A model generated the notes under the pieces. The model made no database searches, had not been told where the DNA came from, and saw only the letters and a program-made list of their open reading frames with translations. From Candidatus Gallispira edinburgensis (GTDB taxonomy: Bacteria > Bacillota > Clostridia > Lachnospirales > CAG-274), in assembly GCA_904395805.1 (NCBI GenBank), contig CAJFNV010000072.1, positions 1-55,301 of the forward strand: a stretch of DNA of 55,301 nt, given 5' to 3'. The position numbers and the translations under genes are program-made. Of this stretch, positions 9,442 through 19,840 are shown piece after piece. Position 1 is the first letter of the stretch. The number at the start of each line of letters is the position of its first letter.

Positions 9442-9484
9442 TAGACATAGTTTAATTATTATGATATACTGTCTTTAAAGACAG
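9442..9484 (+). promoter_or_regulatory. Promoter and palindromic operator of the LysR gene
   Basis: TAGACA (9442-9447), 17 bp, TATACT (9465-9470). A perfect 16-bp palindrome, CTGTCTTTAAAGACAG (9469-9484), covers the expected transcription start. Such a position suits repression, perhaps autoregulation, but no binder is shown by the sequence. Confidence 0.5.
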
Positions 9485-9577
9485 GCGAATAACAAGCAGA
9501 TATAGTTGGAGAAAAAGCCGGAATATAGCAATGGTCTTAATATTGCGTATGGTTTAAAAAGATGAGGAGGTACTGAT

Positions 9578-10471
9578 ATGTATAACAAACATTTGGAAAC
9601 ATTTATTCAGGTTGCGGATCTGGGAAGCTTTTCAAAAGCTGCCGATGTTTTATACATATCTTCTACGGCAGTAATAAAACAGATAAATCTTTTGGAGCAG
9701 GAGCTTGGCCTGCAGCTTTTTGACAGGACACACAGAGGCATAAGTCTGACTAAAGCGGGACGATCTGTTTACGGTGATGCGAAATATATCATACAATATT
9801 CAAAAGATTCTATCACACGAGCACATAATGCCATGCAGGGAGAAGAAAAAATAGTCAGAATAGGAAGCTCTCTTATGACGCCGGCACAGTTTATACTTGA
9901 ACTGTGGCCTAAAATAAAGGAAGCATGCCCCGGTATGAAATTTCAGATGGTTCCCTTTGAAAATACACCTGAAAATGCCCGTGAAATACTGAAAAATTTA
10001 GGTACAAATATCGATATAGTGGCAGGTTGGTTTGATGAGGGCTTTTTGGATTATCGTGGCTGTGCCGCACTTAAACTGGAGGATGAACCTATAAGCTGTG
10101 CACTCTCAATAAACCACAGGCTTGCTTTCCGTGAAAAGTTAAAGATAACTGATCTTTACGGAGAAAATGTAATGCTTATCAAACGTGGCTGGAACAGCCA
10201 TACGGATGCTATAAGAGATGAGTTATGGACTGAGCATCCGCAAATTCATATTATAGATGTACCATTTTTTAATGTTGATGTATTTAACCAGTGTGAAAGC
10301 AGCAATGATGTGCTGATAGGTTTCGGAAAGTGGCAGAATGTACACCCTCTCTTAAGAATAGTGCCCATTGACTGGAATTACACTATCCCCTTTGGCATTC
10401 TTCATTCGAAATCTCCGTCGCCTTACGTTTCGGAATTTCTTGATGCTGTGTCAAAATTATACAGTTTATAA
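9578..10471 (+). CDS. LysR-family transcriptional regulator
   Basis: 297-aa LysR regulator. The N-terminal winged helix-turn-helix includes FSKAADVLYISSTAVIKQIN, followed by the linker helix and LFDRTHRGISLTKAG. The remaining ~200 residues match a substrate-binding effector domain. It ends in its own terminator. The genes that follow (Fe-alcohol dehydrogenase and onward) and the large fusion gene at 15.8 kb share a promoter motif, so it is the obvious candidate activator of both. That link is inferred. Confidence 0.93.
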   Translation: MYNKHLETFIQVADLGSFSKAADVLYISSTAVIKQINLLEQELGLQLFDRTHRGISLTKAGRSVYGDAKYIIQYSKDSITRAHNAMQGEEKIVRIGSSLMTPAQFILELWPKIKEACPGMKFQMVPFENTPENAREILKNLGTNIDIVAGWFDEGFLDYRGCAALKLEDEPISCALSINHRLAFREKLKITDLYGENVMLIKRGWNSHTDAIRDELWTEHPQIHIIDVPFFNVDVFNQCESSNDVLIGFGKWQNVHPLLRIVPIDWNYTIPFGILHSKSPSPYVSEFLDAVSKLYSL

Positions 10472-10512
10472 AATAGCGCTTCTTTAAGTTAAAGCTTGAA
10501 GAAGCGCTATTT
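10471..10512 (+). terminator. Intrinsic terminator of the LysR gene
   Basis: A perfect 14-bp stem (10471-10484 with 10499-10512) starts at the stop codon and ends in a short T-rich tail. Confidence 0.75.
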
Positions 10513-10517
10513 TGATA

Positions 10518-10582
10518 TAACCTTTTGGTTTATACCGTAAAACAAATCGATACTTCTGTTTCATTTTAGTGTATGCTACAAT
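10518..10582 (+). promoter_or_regulatory. Putative LysR-dependent promoter, copy 1
   Basis: The upstream part reads CCTTTTGGTTTATACCG and is followed by GATACTTCTGTT (10549-10560). A TACAAT -10 box (10577-10582) lies 16 bp further on. The -35 position is a poor match to TTGACA, as expected for an activated promoter. The same elements with the same spacing recur at 15737-15798. Confidence 0.55.
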
Positions 10583-10618
10583 AAAATCAGAAAAAACATT
10601 AAGAAAGGGGAGGTGCAT

Positions 10619-11788
10619 ATGAACAATTTTATATTTGAAAACAGTACAAAGGTTTTCTTCGGAAGGGGCTGTGTGAAAGAATTTCTTGCAGGGATATTAA
10701 GTGAGTACGGAAATAACGTAATGCTTGCTTACGGCGGAAGTTCAATTAAAAATAACGGTGTATATGATGAGATAAAACAGATACTTACAGAGGAAGGAAA
10801 AAATATATTTGAATTTTCGGGAATCATGTCAAATCCTACTTATAAAAAGGTTATTGAAGGTACAGAGTTTGCGAAGGAAAATGGTATTGATATTATTCTG
10901 GCAGTGGGCGGAGGTTCTGTCATGGACTGCTGTAAAGCAATATCTTTAGGGGCGGCATATGAAGGCGACATATGGAACGATTATTGGGAAAAGAACGGTA
11001 TCATTTATTTTGAACCTATCCCCCTTGGTGTTATAGTAACAGTTACAGGTACAGGCAGTGAGTGTAACGGAGGTGCAGTAATTACCAATGAGGAAAAGAA
11101 AATCAAAACAGGCAGGGATTATCCGAAATGCAATCCGAAATTTACCCTTATGGATCCCGAATACACATTCAGCGTTACTAAAATGCAGACTGCATCAGGC
11201 GGGTTTGATATATTAAGTCATATTATGGAAACATATTTCAGCAAAACAGATGATGATAATGTTTCTGATGATATTTCAGAAGCACTGATGAAAAGTGTTA
11301 TAAAAAATCTCCCTGCTGCTTTGGAAAATCCACAGGACTATACTGCAAGAAGTAATCTGATGTGGGCGTCAACTATGGCAGAGAACAGAATTATAAAGCT
11401 TGGAAAGTCATGTGATTTTCAGGCACATCAAATAGAGCATCAGCTTGGTGCCTATACTGATTGTAACCATGGCTGCGGTCTTGCAGTTATACAGCCTGTT
11501 TATTACAGACATATATACAGAGACGGACTGGGTAAATTTGTACGTTTTGCAACAAGTGTCTGGAATATATCTGCAGACGGTAAAAGTGCAGAGAAAGTTG
11601 CTCTTGAGGGTATAGAGGCGCTGGAGAATTTTATAAAAGAAATCGGTCTTCCCACAACGTTGAGAGAACTGGGAGTAACAGATAAAAATATGCTTTCTGA
11701 AATTGCAGAGTCATGCAATATTGCACCGGGAAGTTACGGAAATATGACACATAAACTGATACTAAAAATTTTAAATAAATGTTTTTAA
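10619..11788 (+). CDS. Iron-containing alcohol dehydrogenase
   Basis: 389-aa group III (Fe-dependent) alcohol dehydrogenase of the butanol dehydrogenase/YqhD type, which reduces aldehydes with NAD(P)H. Visible motifs are the dinucleotide site AVGGGSVMDCCKAIS and metal-ligand regions GFDILSHIMETYF and HQIEHQLGAYTDCNHGCGLAV with the expected histidines. I place the start at the ATG 5 bp after GGGGAGG, not at the GTG two codons upstream. It leads a run of redox genes that continues 12 bp downstream. Confidence 0.93.
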   Translation: MNNFIFENSTKVFFGRGCVKEFLAGILSEYGNNVMLAYGGSSIKNNGVYDEIKQILTEEGKNIFEFSGIMSNPTYKKVIEGTEFAKENGIDIILAVGGGSVMDCCKAISLGAAYEGDIWNDYWEKNGIIYFEPIPLGVIVTVTGTGSECNGGAVITNEEKKIKTGRDYPKCNPKFTLMDPEYTFSVTKMQTASGGFDILSHIMETYFSKTDDDNVSDDISEALMKSVIKNLPAALENPQDYTARSNLMWASTMAENRIIKLGKSCDFQAHQIEHQLGAYTDCNHGCGLAVIQPVYYRHIYRDGLGKFVRFATSVWNISADGKSAEKVALEGIEALENFIKEIGLPTTLRELGVTDKNMLSEIAESCNIAPGSYGNMTHKLILKILNKCF

Positions 11789-12652
<864 letters not shown>

Positions 12653-12675
12653 AAGAAGTATAATGAGGTGAAATG

Positions 12676-13311
12676 ATGAAGGTGGCATTAGTGAATGGCA
12701 GTCCCCACAAAAAAGGCTGTACATATACAGCACTTTGTGAGGTGGCAAAAATACTTAATGAAGAAGGGAGAGAAACAGAGTTCTTTTGGATAGGAACAAA
12801 GGCGCTTTCGGGCTGTATAGCATGTAAGTCATGTGTGAAAACAGGCAAGTGCGTATTTGATGATACTGTAAATGAATTCCGTGAAATTGCAAAGGACTGC
12901 GATGGATTTATATTCGGTTCTCCCGTACATTATGCAGGGATAAGCGGAGCAATGACAGCGTTTATGGACAGACTGTTTTATTCGGATCTGTCAGGGAACG
13001 GAAATAAAACATTTTATATGAAACCTGCAGCCTGTGTATTATCAGCACGCCGTGCGGGAACGACTGCAGCCTTTGATCAGATGAATAAATATTTCACAAT
13101 ACAGGAAATGCCTGTTGTTTCATCAAGGTACTGGAATATGGTACATGGTGCGGCAGCAGAGGAAGTGGTACAGGATAAAGAGGGTTTATATACAATGCGT
13201 GTGCTCGGACGTAACATGGCATTTATGCTAAAGTGTTTTAAAGCCGGTCAGGAAAATGGAGTGAAGCTTCCCGAAAGAGAAAAACCCGTATTTACAAATT
13301 TTGTGAGATGA
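12676..13311 (+). CDS. NAD(P)H-dependent FMN reductase with four-cysteine motif
   Basis: 211-aa flavodoxin-fold protein starting MKVALVNGSPHKKGCT, the phosphate-binding loop of the FMN reductase family. Residues around 45-57 carry C-X2-C-X2-C-X5-C, as in iron-sulfur flavoproteins, so a 4Fe-4S cluster next to FMN is plausible. GSPVHYAGISGAM is the second flavin loop. The start is the second of two adjacent ATGs because it is better spaced from GAGGTG. It is probably the third gene of the operon begun at 10.6 kb. Confidence 0.88.
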   Translation: MKVALVNGSPHKKGCTYTALCEVAKILNEEGRETEFFWIGTKALSGCIACKSCVKTGKCVFDDTVNEFREIAKDCDGFIFGSPVHYAGISGAMTAFMDRLFYSDLSGNGNKTFYMKPAACVLSARRAGTTAAFDQMNKYFTIQEMPVVSSRYWNMVHGAAAEEVVQDKEGLYTMRVLGRNMAFMLKCFKAGQENGVKLPEREKPVFTNFVR

Positions 13312-13379
13312 GAAACAGGAGCCATAAAGAATAAATCTGTATATCATACAGGTAAAAATATTTAAGGAGGAATTTAATT

Positions 13380-14435
13380 ATAAAAAAAATATTGTCTTTA
13401 TTTATTACATTGGTATTTACACTGTCAGTTGTAACAGGATGTTTTGCTGTTGAAAACAGCGGAACAAATCTTACACTGTCAATGGAAATAGGAAATCCTG
13501 TTATGACTGTAAACGGAACACAAAGTGAGATAGACCCGGGAAGAGGTACGGCTCCCGTAATTCAGAACGGAAGAACACTCGTACCTATCCGTGCTATTGT
13601 AGAGGCAATGGGCGGAACTGTAAACTGGGACGGGGAAACACAGACTGCTTTACTGGAATATAACGGTGATGCTATAACCCTTACAATAGGCAGTAAAACA
13701 GCCTATTTAAATGAAAATGAAAATACACTTGATACAGCTCCTGCTGTTATTAACGGGAGGACAATGTTGCCTATACGCTTTATAGCAGAAAGTTTTGGCT
13801 TTGATGTTGAATGGGATGATGATACAAAGACTATAACCATAAGCGGTCAGACTGTTTCCGCTGATACTCCTGCAACCGTACAGGAAGAAAATTCCGATAC
13901 AGGGGAAAACAGCGATGAAAGCGCAAATGTGCTGGTAGTATATTATTCCGCAACTGGAAATACTGAGGAGGCTGCAAATAAGATCGCATCAGCAGTAAAT
14001 GGTGATATTTTTGAAATAGAACCGGCAGAACCTTACACAAGCAATGACCTGAACTGGAATGATGAAAACAGCCGTGTTGTTTATGAGTATGAAAATCCCG
14101 ATGAGAGGGATGTGGAGCTTGTGTCAACTGCTGTGCCTGACTGGGAGTCTTATGATACTGTATTTATCGGCTATCCCATTTGGTGGGGTATTGCTGCATG
14201 GCCTGTATCAAGCTTTGTTGAAGCCAATGATTTTACAGGAAAAACAGTTATACCATTCTGCACATCATCAAGTTCGGGTATAGGTGAAAGCGGAACACTT
14301 CTTGAAGAAACTGCAGGTACGGGAAATTGGATCGATGGAATGAGATTCGGCTCAAGAGTATCAGAAGATGATATAAGTACATGGGTAAACAGTGTCCTTG
14401 AAAACACAGAAGATACGGACAGTTTAGAAAATTAA
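13380..14435 (+). CDS. Flavodoxin lipoprotein with stalk domain, non-AUG start
   Basis: Predicted 351-aa lipoprotein. A lysine-led hydrophobic signal segment ends in the lipobox VTGC. A copper-amine-oxidase N-terminal-like stalk domain follows (about 35-150; paired VPIRAIVEAMGG and LPIRFIAESFG motifs). A C-terminal flavodoxin domain begins at about 185 (VLVVYYSATGNTEEAA, YPIWWGIAAWP). AAGGAGG at 13364-13370 is well placed for a start at ATA 13380 or ATT 13377, where an ATG would be expected; the first TTG lies inside the signal peptide. The product is probably a surface-tethered flavodoxin-like electron carrier or reductase. Confidence 0.82.
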   Translation: MKKILSLFITLVFTLSVVTGCFAVENSGTNLTLSMEIGNPVMTVNGTQSEIDPGRGTAPVIQNGRTLVPIRAIVEAMGGTVNWDGETQTALLEYNGDAITLTIGSKTAYLNENENTLDTAPAVINGRTMLPIRFIAESFGFDVEWDDDTKTITISGQTVSADTPATVQEENSDTGENSDESANVLVVYYSATGNTEEAANKIASAVNGDIFEIEPAEPYTSNDLNWNDENSRVVYEYENPDERDVELVSTAVPDWESYDTVFIGYPIWWGIAAWPVSSFVEANDFTGKTVIPFCTSSSSGIGESGTLLEETAGTGNWIDGMRFGSRVSEDDISTWVNSVLENTEDTDSLEN

Positions 14436-14453
14436 TAAACGGGAGAGTTAGAA

Positions 14454-15440
14454 ATGAAATACATAAATTTAGGCAACAGCGATATAAAAGTTTCTAAATT
14501 GGGGCTTGGCTGTATGGGTATGACACATGCATATGGTGCTCCGTCTGACGAAAATGAAATGATAAAGATGATACATTCGGCAGTTGATATGGGAATAACA
14601 TTTTTTGACACTGCTGAATGCTATGTCGGTACAGGTGCAGACGGACAGCCTGTATACAATGAAGAATTAGTTGGAAAAGCACTGAAACCATACCGTGACA
14701 GAATTATTATTGCCACTAAATTCGGTGTGCATCATAATGATGACAGTTCTCTTAGAATGGACAGCCGCCCTGAAATAATAAGGAAAAGTGTGGAAGGCTC
14801 TTTGAAGCGATTAAACACAGATTATATTGACTTATATTATCAGCACAGGATAGATCCGAATGTAGAACCTGAGGAAGTAGCAGATGTAATGAAAGAGCTC
14901 ATAAAAGAGGGGAAAATACGTGCATGGGGAATTTCCGAGGCAGGCGAGGAGTATATACGCCGTGCAGATAAGGTTTGTCATGTTACTGCTATTCAGAACC
15001 GTTATTCAATGATGTATCGTAATTATGAGGATTTGCTTCCGGTCCTTTCTGAATTGGGCATTGCATTTGTGGCACACAGTCCTTTGGCAAACGGTTTTCT
15101 GTCAGGAAAATATGATAAAAATTCAGTATTTGATAAACAGTATGATTATAGAAGTGATATGCCTCAGTTCAAAGCTGAAAATGCAGATAAAAATAAGGAT
15201 TTGCTTGATATGCTGAACAGAATGGCAGAGGAAAAATCCGCAACTTACGCACAAATTTCACTTTCATGGTTAATGGCAAAAGGTATTATACCTATACCGG
15301 GAACACGAAAGCTTACAAGACTTGAGGAAAACTCAGGTGCAGCGGATATTACATTAACACAGAAAGAAGTATCTGATATTGACATGGCTCTTGAAAATAT
15401 GGAAATGTCAGAGGTATTCGGCGGACATAAAGCTAAGTGA
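14454..15440 (+). CDS. Aldo/keto reductase
   Basis: 328-aa aldo/keto reductase of the YhdN/AKR11-13 type. It starts MKYINLGNSDIKVSKLGLG. The catalytic tetrad is visible as DTAECY (Asp, Tyr), ATKFGV (Lys) and YYQHR (His). IPIPGTRKLTRLEEN is the NADPH-binding C-terminal motif. It lies 18 bp after the flavodoxin lipoprotein and is probably the last gene of the 10.6-15.4 kb operon. It is only distantly related to the aldo/keto reductase at 11.8 kb. Confidence 0.94.
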   Translation: MKYINLGNSDIKVSKLGLGCMGMTHAYGAPSDENEMIKMIHSAVDMGITFFDTAECYVGTGADGQPVYNEELVGKALKPYRDRIIIATKFGVHHNDDSSLRMDSRPEIIRKSVEGSLKRLNTDYIDLYYQHRIDPNVEPEEVADVMKELIKEGKIRAWGISEAGEEYIRRADKVCHVTAIQNRYSMMYRNYEDLLPVLSELGIAFVAHSPLANGFLSGKYDKNSVFDKQYDYRSDMPQFKAENADKNKDLLDMLNRMAEEKSATYAQISLSWLMAKGIIPIPGTRKLTRLEENSGAADITLTQKEVSDIDMALENMEMSEVFGGHKAK

Positions 15441-15493
15441 TAAGTAAAGGCGTGTACGAAAATGCACACGTCTTTTGCTGTTGGGTGAAAAGT

Positions 15494-15713
15494 TTTGGTT
15501 CTTTGTCAAATAGTGTGGTTTAACGGAAAATCCTCAGTCAGCTAGCGCTGACAGCTCCTTTACAAAGGAGCCAAGGGGGCGGGCACGCCGCCTTTTTAAA
15601 CAGTTAGGTTTATGCCAATCTTTTAAGTTAACAGCATTGCTTACAAGGGAGCTTGTGGGGGAGTCGTAAACAGATATAATCGAATAAACCACACCAAAAA
15701 TTGTTGAACCAAA
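15494..15713. mobile_element. MITE-like element with terminal inverted repeats and internal hairpins
   Basis: A noncoding element of about 220 bp. Its imperfect terminal inverted repeats include TTTGGTTC (15494-15501) with GAACCAAA (15706-15713) and GTGTGGTTTA (15513-15522) with TAAACCACAC (15685-15694). Inside are two perfect hairpins: 6 bp (15537-15542 with 15547-15552) and 8 bp (15554-15561 with 15564-15571). No transposase is encoded. The internal hairpin pair resembles the repeat at the left edge of the window. Confidence 0.6.
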
Positions 15714-15730
15714 GTTTTGATTGATTTTAG

Positions 15731-15798
15731 AATAAACCTTTGGGTTATAACCGCTGAACTATCAGATACTTCTGTTGTACAGGCAGTAGTGATATAAT
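15731..15798 (+). promoter_or_regulatory. Putative LysR-dependent promoter, copy 2
   Basis: The motif seen before the alcohol dehydrogenase recurs: CCTTTGGGTTATAACCG, then GATACTTCTGTT (15765-15776), then TATAAT (15793-15798) at the same 16-bp distance. GGTTATAACC is a perfect 10-bp palindrome. The spacing match across two otherwise unlike intergenic regions argues for one regulator. Confidence 0.6.
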
Positions 15799-15830
15799 GA
15801 TTATAGAAAAAACGACAGGAGGTTTAAGCA

Positions 15831-18800
15831 ATGAAAAGGAAAGTTTTATCAATTCTGATAGCGGCGGCAATGACAACGAGTATGACAGTCAGTTCTTTTG
15901 CTGTCAGTGCTGCTGACGGAACAGAAAGCACAGAGAGTTATATAAACATGAGTACAAGTGACAAAGAAGCATTTATCAATGATAATCTTGATATAAAAAT
16001 GCAGCATCTTTCGACACTTGTAACTTTAAGTTCAAACAGAGCCTATGAGGAGATTGCAGGTGAAGTGAAGGCTGCTCTTGACGATGGTCTGACAGCTGTA
16101 GAAATCAAGGAAGCAATTTATCACAGCGGCGCATACTGTGGCTATACAAGGGCGGCAGGAGCCCTTGATGCTGCAGATGCGGTATTAAAAGAGCTTGGAG
16201 AAGATGTGACTTACTCCAGCCGTATCACTTCCACAGAAGAGACCAGATATGATGACGGGCTTGCGGTGCAGAGGTTTTTATTCGGTCCGCAAATCGGTAC
16301 AATAACTGATGATATGAGTGATGCTATGAAGCTGCAGACACGTTATCTTTCAGGTATATGTTTCGGTGATTTTTATAACCGTACAGGTTTATCACTTTAT
16401 ACAAGAGAATTTTTAACTTTCTGCACTATTGTGGGAAACGGAAACTGTGCAGGACAGCTGACAGGGCATATAAACGGAAACCTGAATGTAGGGCATTCAA
16501 AGGATATGCTCCGAGCAGCCGTATTGCTGAATGAAGAATATAACGGTTCTGAAAAAACACAGCTTGCACTTGATATGATCGATGCAGTGGAAAATGATGC
16601 AGTTACAGAACCTGCAGCAGAACCACAGCAGCCTGAAGAAACGATCACTACAAACTATTCCGGTGATTCTGATGAGCTTCTTGGAATTATGGAGCATTTT
16701 AAGACAGACGACAGAGATAACTATATCAGTTCCAATCTTGATGCCGATACACAGGAAATTATTGTAAGTGCTGTAAATGCAGTGGTAGACGGAACAGAGA
16801 TACCGACATCGAATGATGAGGCAACTCAGCTGTTGATAGATATTTCTGTTATGGCAGCACAGGGGGGCAGAGAATCAGAAATACCTGAAAAGGTGGCTGA
16901 AAATCTGGCAGCAGGAAATGAGGGAGATTCAATGCTTGCGGCAGTGCTTTTGTCAGTGCCTTATAACGGATTTCCAAGGACACTGAACGCAACTGCAGCA
17001 ATAAGCTCAGCTCTTGAAGATGAAACCACACAGGTGGAATTAGAAGATGAAACCACACAGGATGTATTATCTGAAAAGCCGACTGTAACAATGCAGGTTG
17101 GAAATGCAGTAATGACAGTAAACGGTGTGGAACAAAACATTGATGAAAAGGGTACTGCTCCTGTAATGGAAGATGGCAGAGTTATGATGCCAATAGATAA
17201 TTTTGTTGAAAGTATAGGCGGACAGGTTCAGTGGGATGAGGATTCACAGACTGTGACCCTTTCTTATAACGGGATCGAAATTAAACTGACTGTAGGCTCT
17301 GATACAGCATATGTTGACGGAAATGAAAAATTCCTTGATACTGCACCTGTTATTATAAATGACAGAGCAATGTTCCCCATAAGATTTATAGCAGAAAATT
17401 TCGGATACACTGTACTTTGGTCTATGGATACACAAACATTGAAGATCATAGATGCTGCTGAAATAGATAATGTATTTCCGAAAGGAGATCTAAATCCTGC
17501 GGCGCCTGCATTTACAGGTGTTTCATATATGAATTGGCTGACACAGTATGACGAAAATCTGAAAATTCCTGCATTTGGTCAGGTTACATTTGAACCCTGT
17601 ACAAGAACAGACTGGCATTCCCATGACGGAGGGCAGATATTGCTTGTGACGGAAGGTGTAGGAGTTTTTGAAATGGAGGGTGAACCTGCAAGGCTTATGC
17701 AGGCGGGAGATGTTATTCTTATCCCACCGGGAAAAAGACATATGCATTCGGCAATAGATGACAGCTGGTTTGCACATATTGCAATTTCCGTAAATCCGGG
17801 CGTTGGTACAACAAACTGGTACGAAAAAGTGACAGATGAGGAATATAATGCTGCTGTTTCTACAGCCCGTGCCAACGGAACAATACGTGAAAAGGGAGAA
17901 ACAATGTTCCCTAAGGGTGAGGAATTTACCGCACAGGGATACACAGGTCAGATATATAAAAACGTACTTGTGGAAAATGAAAGTGTATTTAACTGTCCCG
18001 AAGTTGACTATTATACATTTGAATCAGGAGCAAGAACTGCATGGCACAGCCATGAGGGCGGACAGCTGATAATTGTAACAAACGGAACAGGCTTTTATCA
18101 GGAAGAAGGCGGCGATGTAAGAGTTATCACTGCAGGTGATGTGATCGAGGCGCAGCCCGGAGTAAAGCACTGGCACGGAGCTGCAAATGAGCAGTTTGCG
18201 TACATTGCGGTAAATGGCAACCCCGGAAATGACAGTATAAGCTGGGACAAAGAAGTGACTGATGAGGAATATAATTCTGTCAGCGCAGGTAATGGCATAG
18301 CAGTTGTAGAAACGTCAGAGGGAGCGGTTCAGGGATATATAAGTGACGGAACATATACTTACCATGGTATTCCTTACGGTGAAGCATCAGAGCGTTTTGT
18401 TCCTGCTCATAAGACAGAAAGCTGGAACGGTGTGAAAACAGCATATTCCTATGGTCCGATCGCTCCTCAGACAGGTTCAGATAACCTGCCTGAAATGGAC
18501 GAAAATTGTCAAAATCTGAATATCTGGACACAGGGAATAAACGATAACGAAAAAAGACCTGTTATGGTATGGCTCCATGGTGGAGGATTCTCTACAGGTT
18601 CATCTATTGAAAGCCCTGCATATGACGGTGAAAATCTCAGTAAAAAGGGTGATGTTGTAGTGGTTTCAATAAATCACAGACTTAATTCCCTTGGACATCT
18701 TGACTTATCTGCATATGATGATAAATATAAATATTCAGCAAATGTTGGTATGACAGATATTGTTGCTGCTCTTGAATGGATACAGGAAAATATAGAGCAG

Positions 18801-19787
18801 TTTGGCGGTGATCCTGATAATGTAACAGTATTCGGAGAATCAGGAGGCGGTGCAAAGGTACTTGCACTTATGACAAGCCCATATGCAAAAGGGTTGTTCC
18901 ATAAGGGTATTGTGGAGAGCGGTGCAACTGAAAATATGGGTGCAAAATTTACTTCTCTTGATGTAAGCAGAAGATTAACTGAAATAATACTTGAAAAGCT
19001 TGGTATTACTCCCGATCGTATAGAAGAACTGCAAACTATTCCATATGAAGAACTGGCAGCAGTTTCTGATGAGGCACTGGTACAGGCGGCAGAGGAAATG
19101 GGTATATATGAAGAATTTGTAAACGGCTATTCTCTCTTATGGGAGCCTGCTGTAGACGGAGATTTTCTGCCTACAAGTCCCGTAACTGAGGATTCATTTG
19201 CGGAAGCAGGATATGATATACCGCTGCTTATCGGTTCAAATCTGAATGAATGGACAGTAGTCGGTGAAACTATGGCAGATCCAAATGCACCGCTCAGTGA
19301 AGAGGAACTGAACACTCGTCTTGAAGCAAAATACGGAGAAAATGCAGAGAGTGTTAAGCAGGCATTTGCAGAGACATATCCTAATGAGCCTGACACGGAA
19401 GCACTTTATGTGGATTCAACCCTTATACGTCTGCCTATATTAAAGATAACAGCACACAAGGCAGATCAGAATGGCGCACCTGTTTACTCATATGTTTTCA
19501 GCTGGGGTACATCATATCATACTGCGGAGATACCTTTTGTATTCAGTAATACAGACAGGGTAACTGTAAGCGGATATGAGGAAGAAGCAAGAAGATTATC
19601 CGATATAATGAGCCGGGCATGGATCAATTTTGCAAGAATAGGTGATCCTAACGGAGAAGGTGTTCCTGAATGGGAACCATATACCCGTGAAAGCGGTGCA
19701 ACAATGATTTTTGATAATGAGTCATATTTGACACATAATCATGATAAAGAATTGCTGTCTGTACTTGCACCTGATTATGAATACTAA
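15831..19787 (+). CDS. Secreted CMD-stalk-cupin-cupin-carboxylesterase fusion
   Basis: 1318-aa protein with an N-terminal signal peptide (cut near residue 28). Carboxymuconolactone-decarboxylase-like segments cover about 35-270, with a weaker repeat around 280-400. A copper-amine-oxidase-like stalk domain covers about 420-545. Two RmlC-type cupins follow (about 580-660 and 715-800; WHSHDGGQ and WHSHEGGQ metal-ligand motifs, GKRHMH and GVKHWH). A type B carboxylesterase fills about 815-1318 (oxyanion WLHGGGF, nucleophile Ser1004 in GESGGG). Single-domain versions of these parts often occur as neighbouring genes; here they form one exported polypeptide. It probably acts on small aromatic, lactone or ester substrates with the reductases upstream. 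The substrate is unknown. Confidence 0.9.
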   Translation: MKRKVLSILIAAAMTTSMTVSSFAVSAADGTESTESYINMSTSDKEAFINDNLDIKMQHLSTLVTLSSNRAYEEIAGEVKAALDDGLTAVEIKEAIYHSGAYCGYTRAAGALDAADAVLKELGEDVTYSSRITSTEETRYDDGLAVQRFLFGPQIGTITDDMSDAMKLQTRYLSGICFGDFYNRTGLSLYTREFLTFCTIVGNGNCAGQLTGHINGNLNVGHSKDMLRAAVLLNEEYNGSEKTQLALDMIDAVENDAVTEPAAEPQQPEETITTNYSGDSDELLGIMEHFKTDDRDNYISSNLDADTQEIIVSAVNAVVDGTEIPTSNDEATQLLIDISVMAAQGGRESEIPEKVAENLAAGNEGDSMLAAVLLSVPYNGFPRTLNATAAISSALEDETTQVELEDETTQDVLSEKPTVTMQVGNAVMTVNGVEQNIDEKGTAPVMEDGRVMMPIDNFVESIGGQVQWDEDSQTVTLSYNGIEIKLTVGSDTAYVDGNEKFLDTAPVIINDRAMFPIRFIAENFGYTVLWSMDTQTLKIIDAAEIDNVFPKGDLNPAAPAFTGVSYMNWLTQYDENLKIPAFGQVTFEPCTRTDWHSHDGGQILLVTEGVGVFEMEGEPARLMQAGDVILIPPGKRHMHSAIDDSWFAHIAISVNPGVGTTNWYEKVTDEEYNAAVSTARANGTIREKGETMFPKGEEFTAQGYTGQIYKNVLVENESVFNCPEVDYYTFESGARTAWHSHEGGQLIIVTNGTGFYQEEGGDVRVITAGDVIEAQPGVKHWHGAANEQFAYIAVNGNPGNDSISWDKEVTDEEYNSVSAGNGIAVVETSEGAVQGYISDGTYTYHGIPYGEASERFVPAHKTESWNGVKTAYSYGPIAPQTGSDNLPEMDENCQNLNIWTQGINDNEKRPVMVWLHGGGFSTGSSIESPAYDGENLSKKGDVVVVSINHRLNSLGHLDLSAYDDKYKYSANVGMTDIVAALEWIQENIEQFGGDPDNVTVFGESGGGAKVLALMTSPYAKGLFHKGIVESGATENMGAKFTSLDVSRRLTEIILEKLGITPDRIEELQTIPYEELAAVSDEALVQAAEEMGIYEEFVNGYSLLWEPAVDGDFLPTSPVTEDSFAEAGYDIPLLIGSNLNEWTVVGETMADPNAPLSEEELNTRLEAKYGENAESVKQAFAETYPNEPDTEALYVDSTLIRLPILKITAHKADQNGAPVYSYVFSWGTSYHTAEIPFVFSNTDRVTVSGYEEEARRLSDIMSRAWINFARIGDPNGEGVPEWEPYTRESGATMIFDNESYLTHNHDKELLSVLAPDYEY

Positions 19788-19840
19788 TAAATGAAGTATA
19801 ATAATATGAATTTAAAATAGAATAAGGATATTGATATAAG

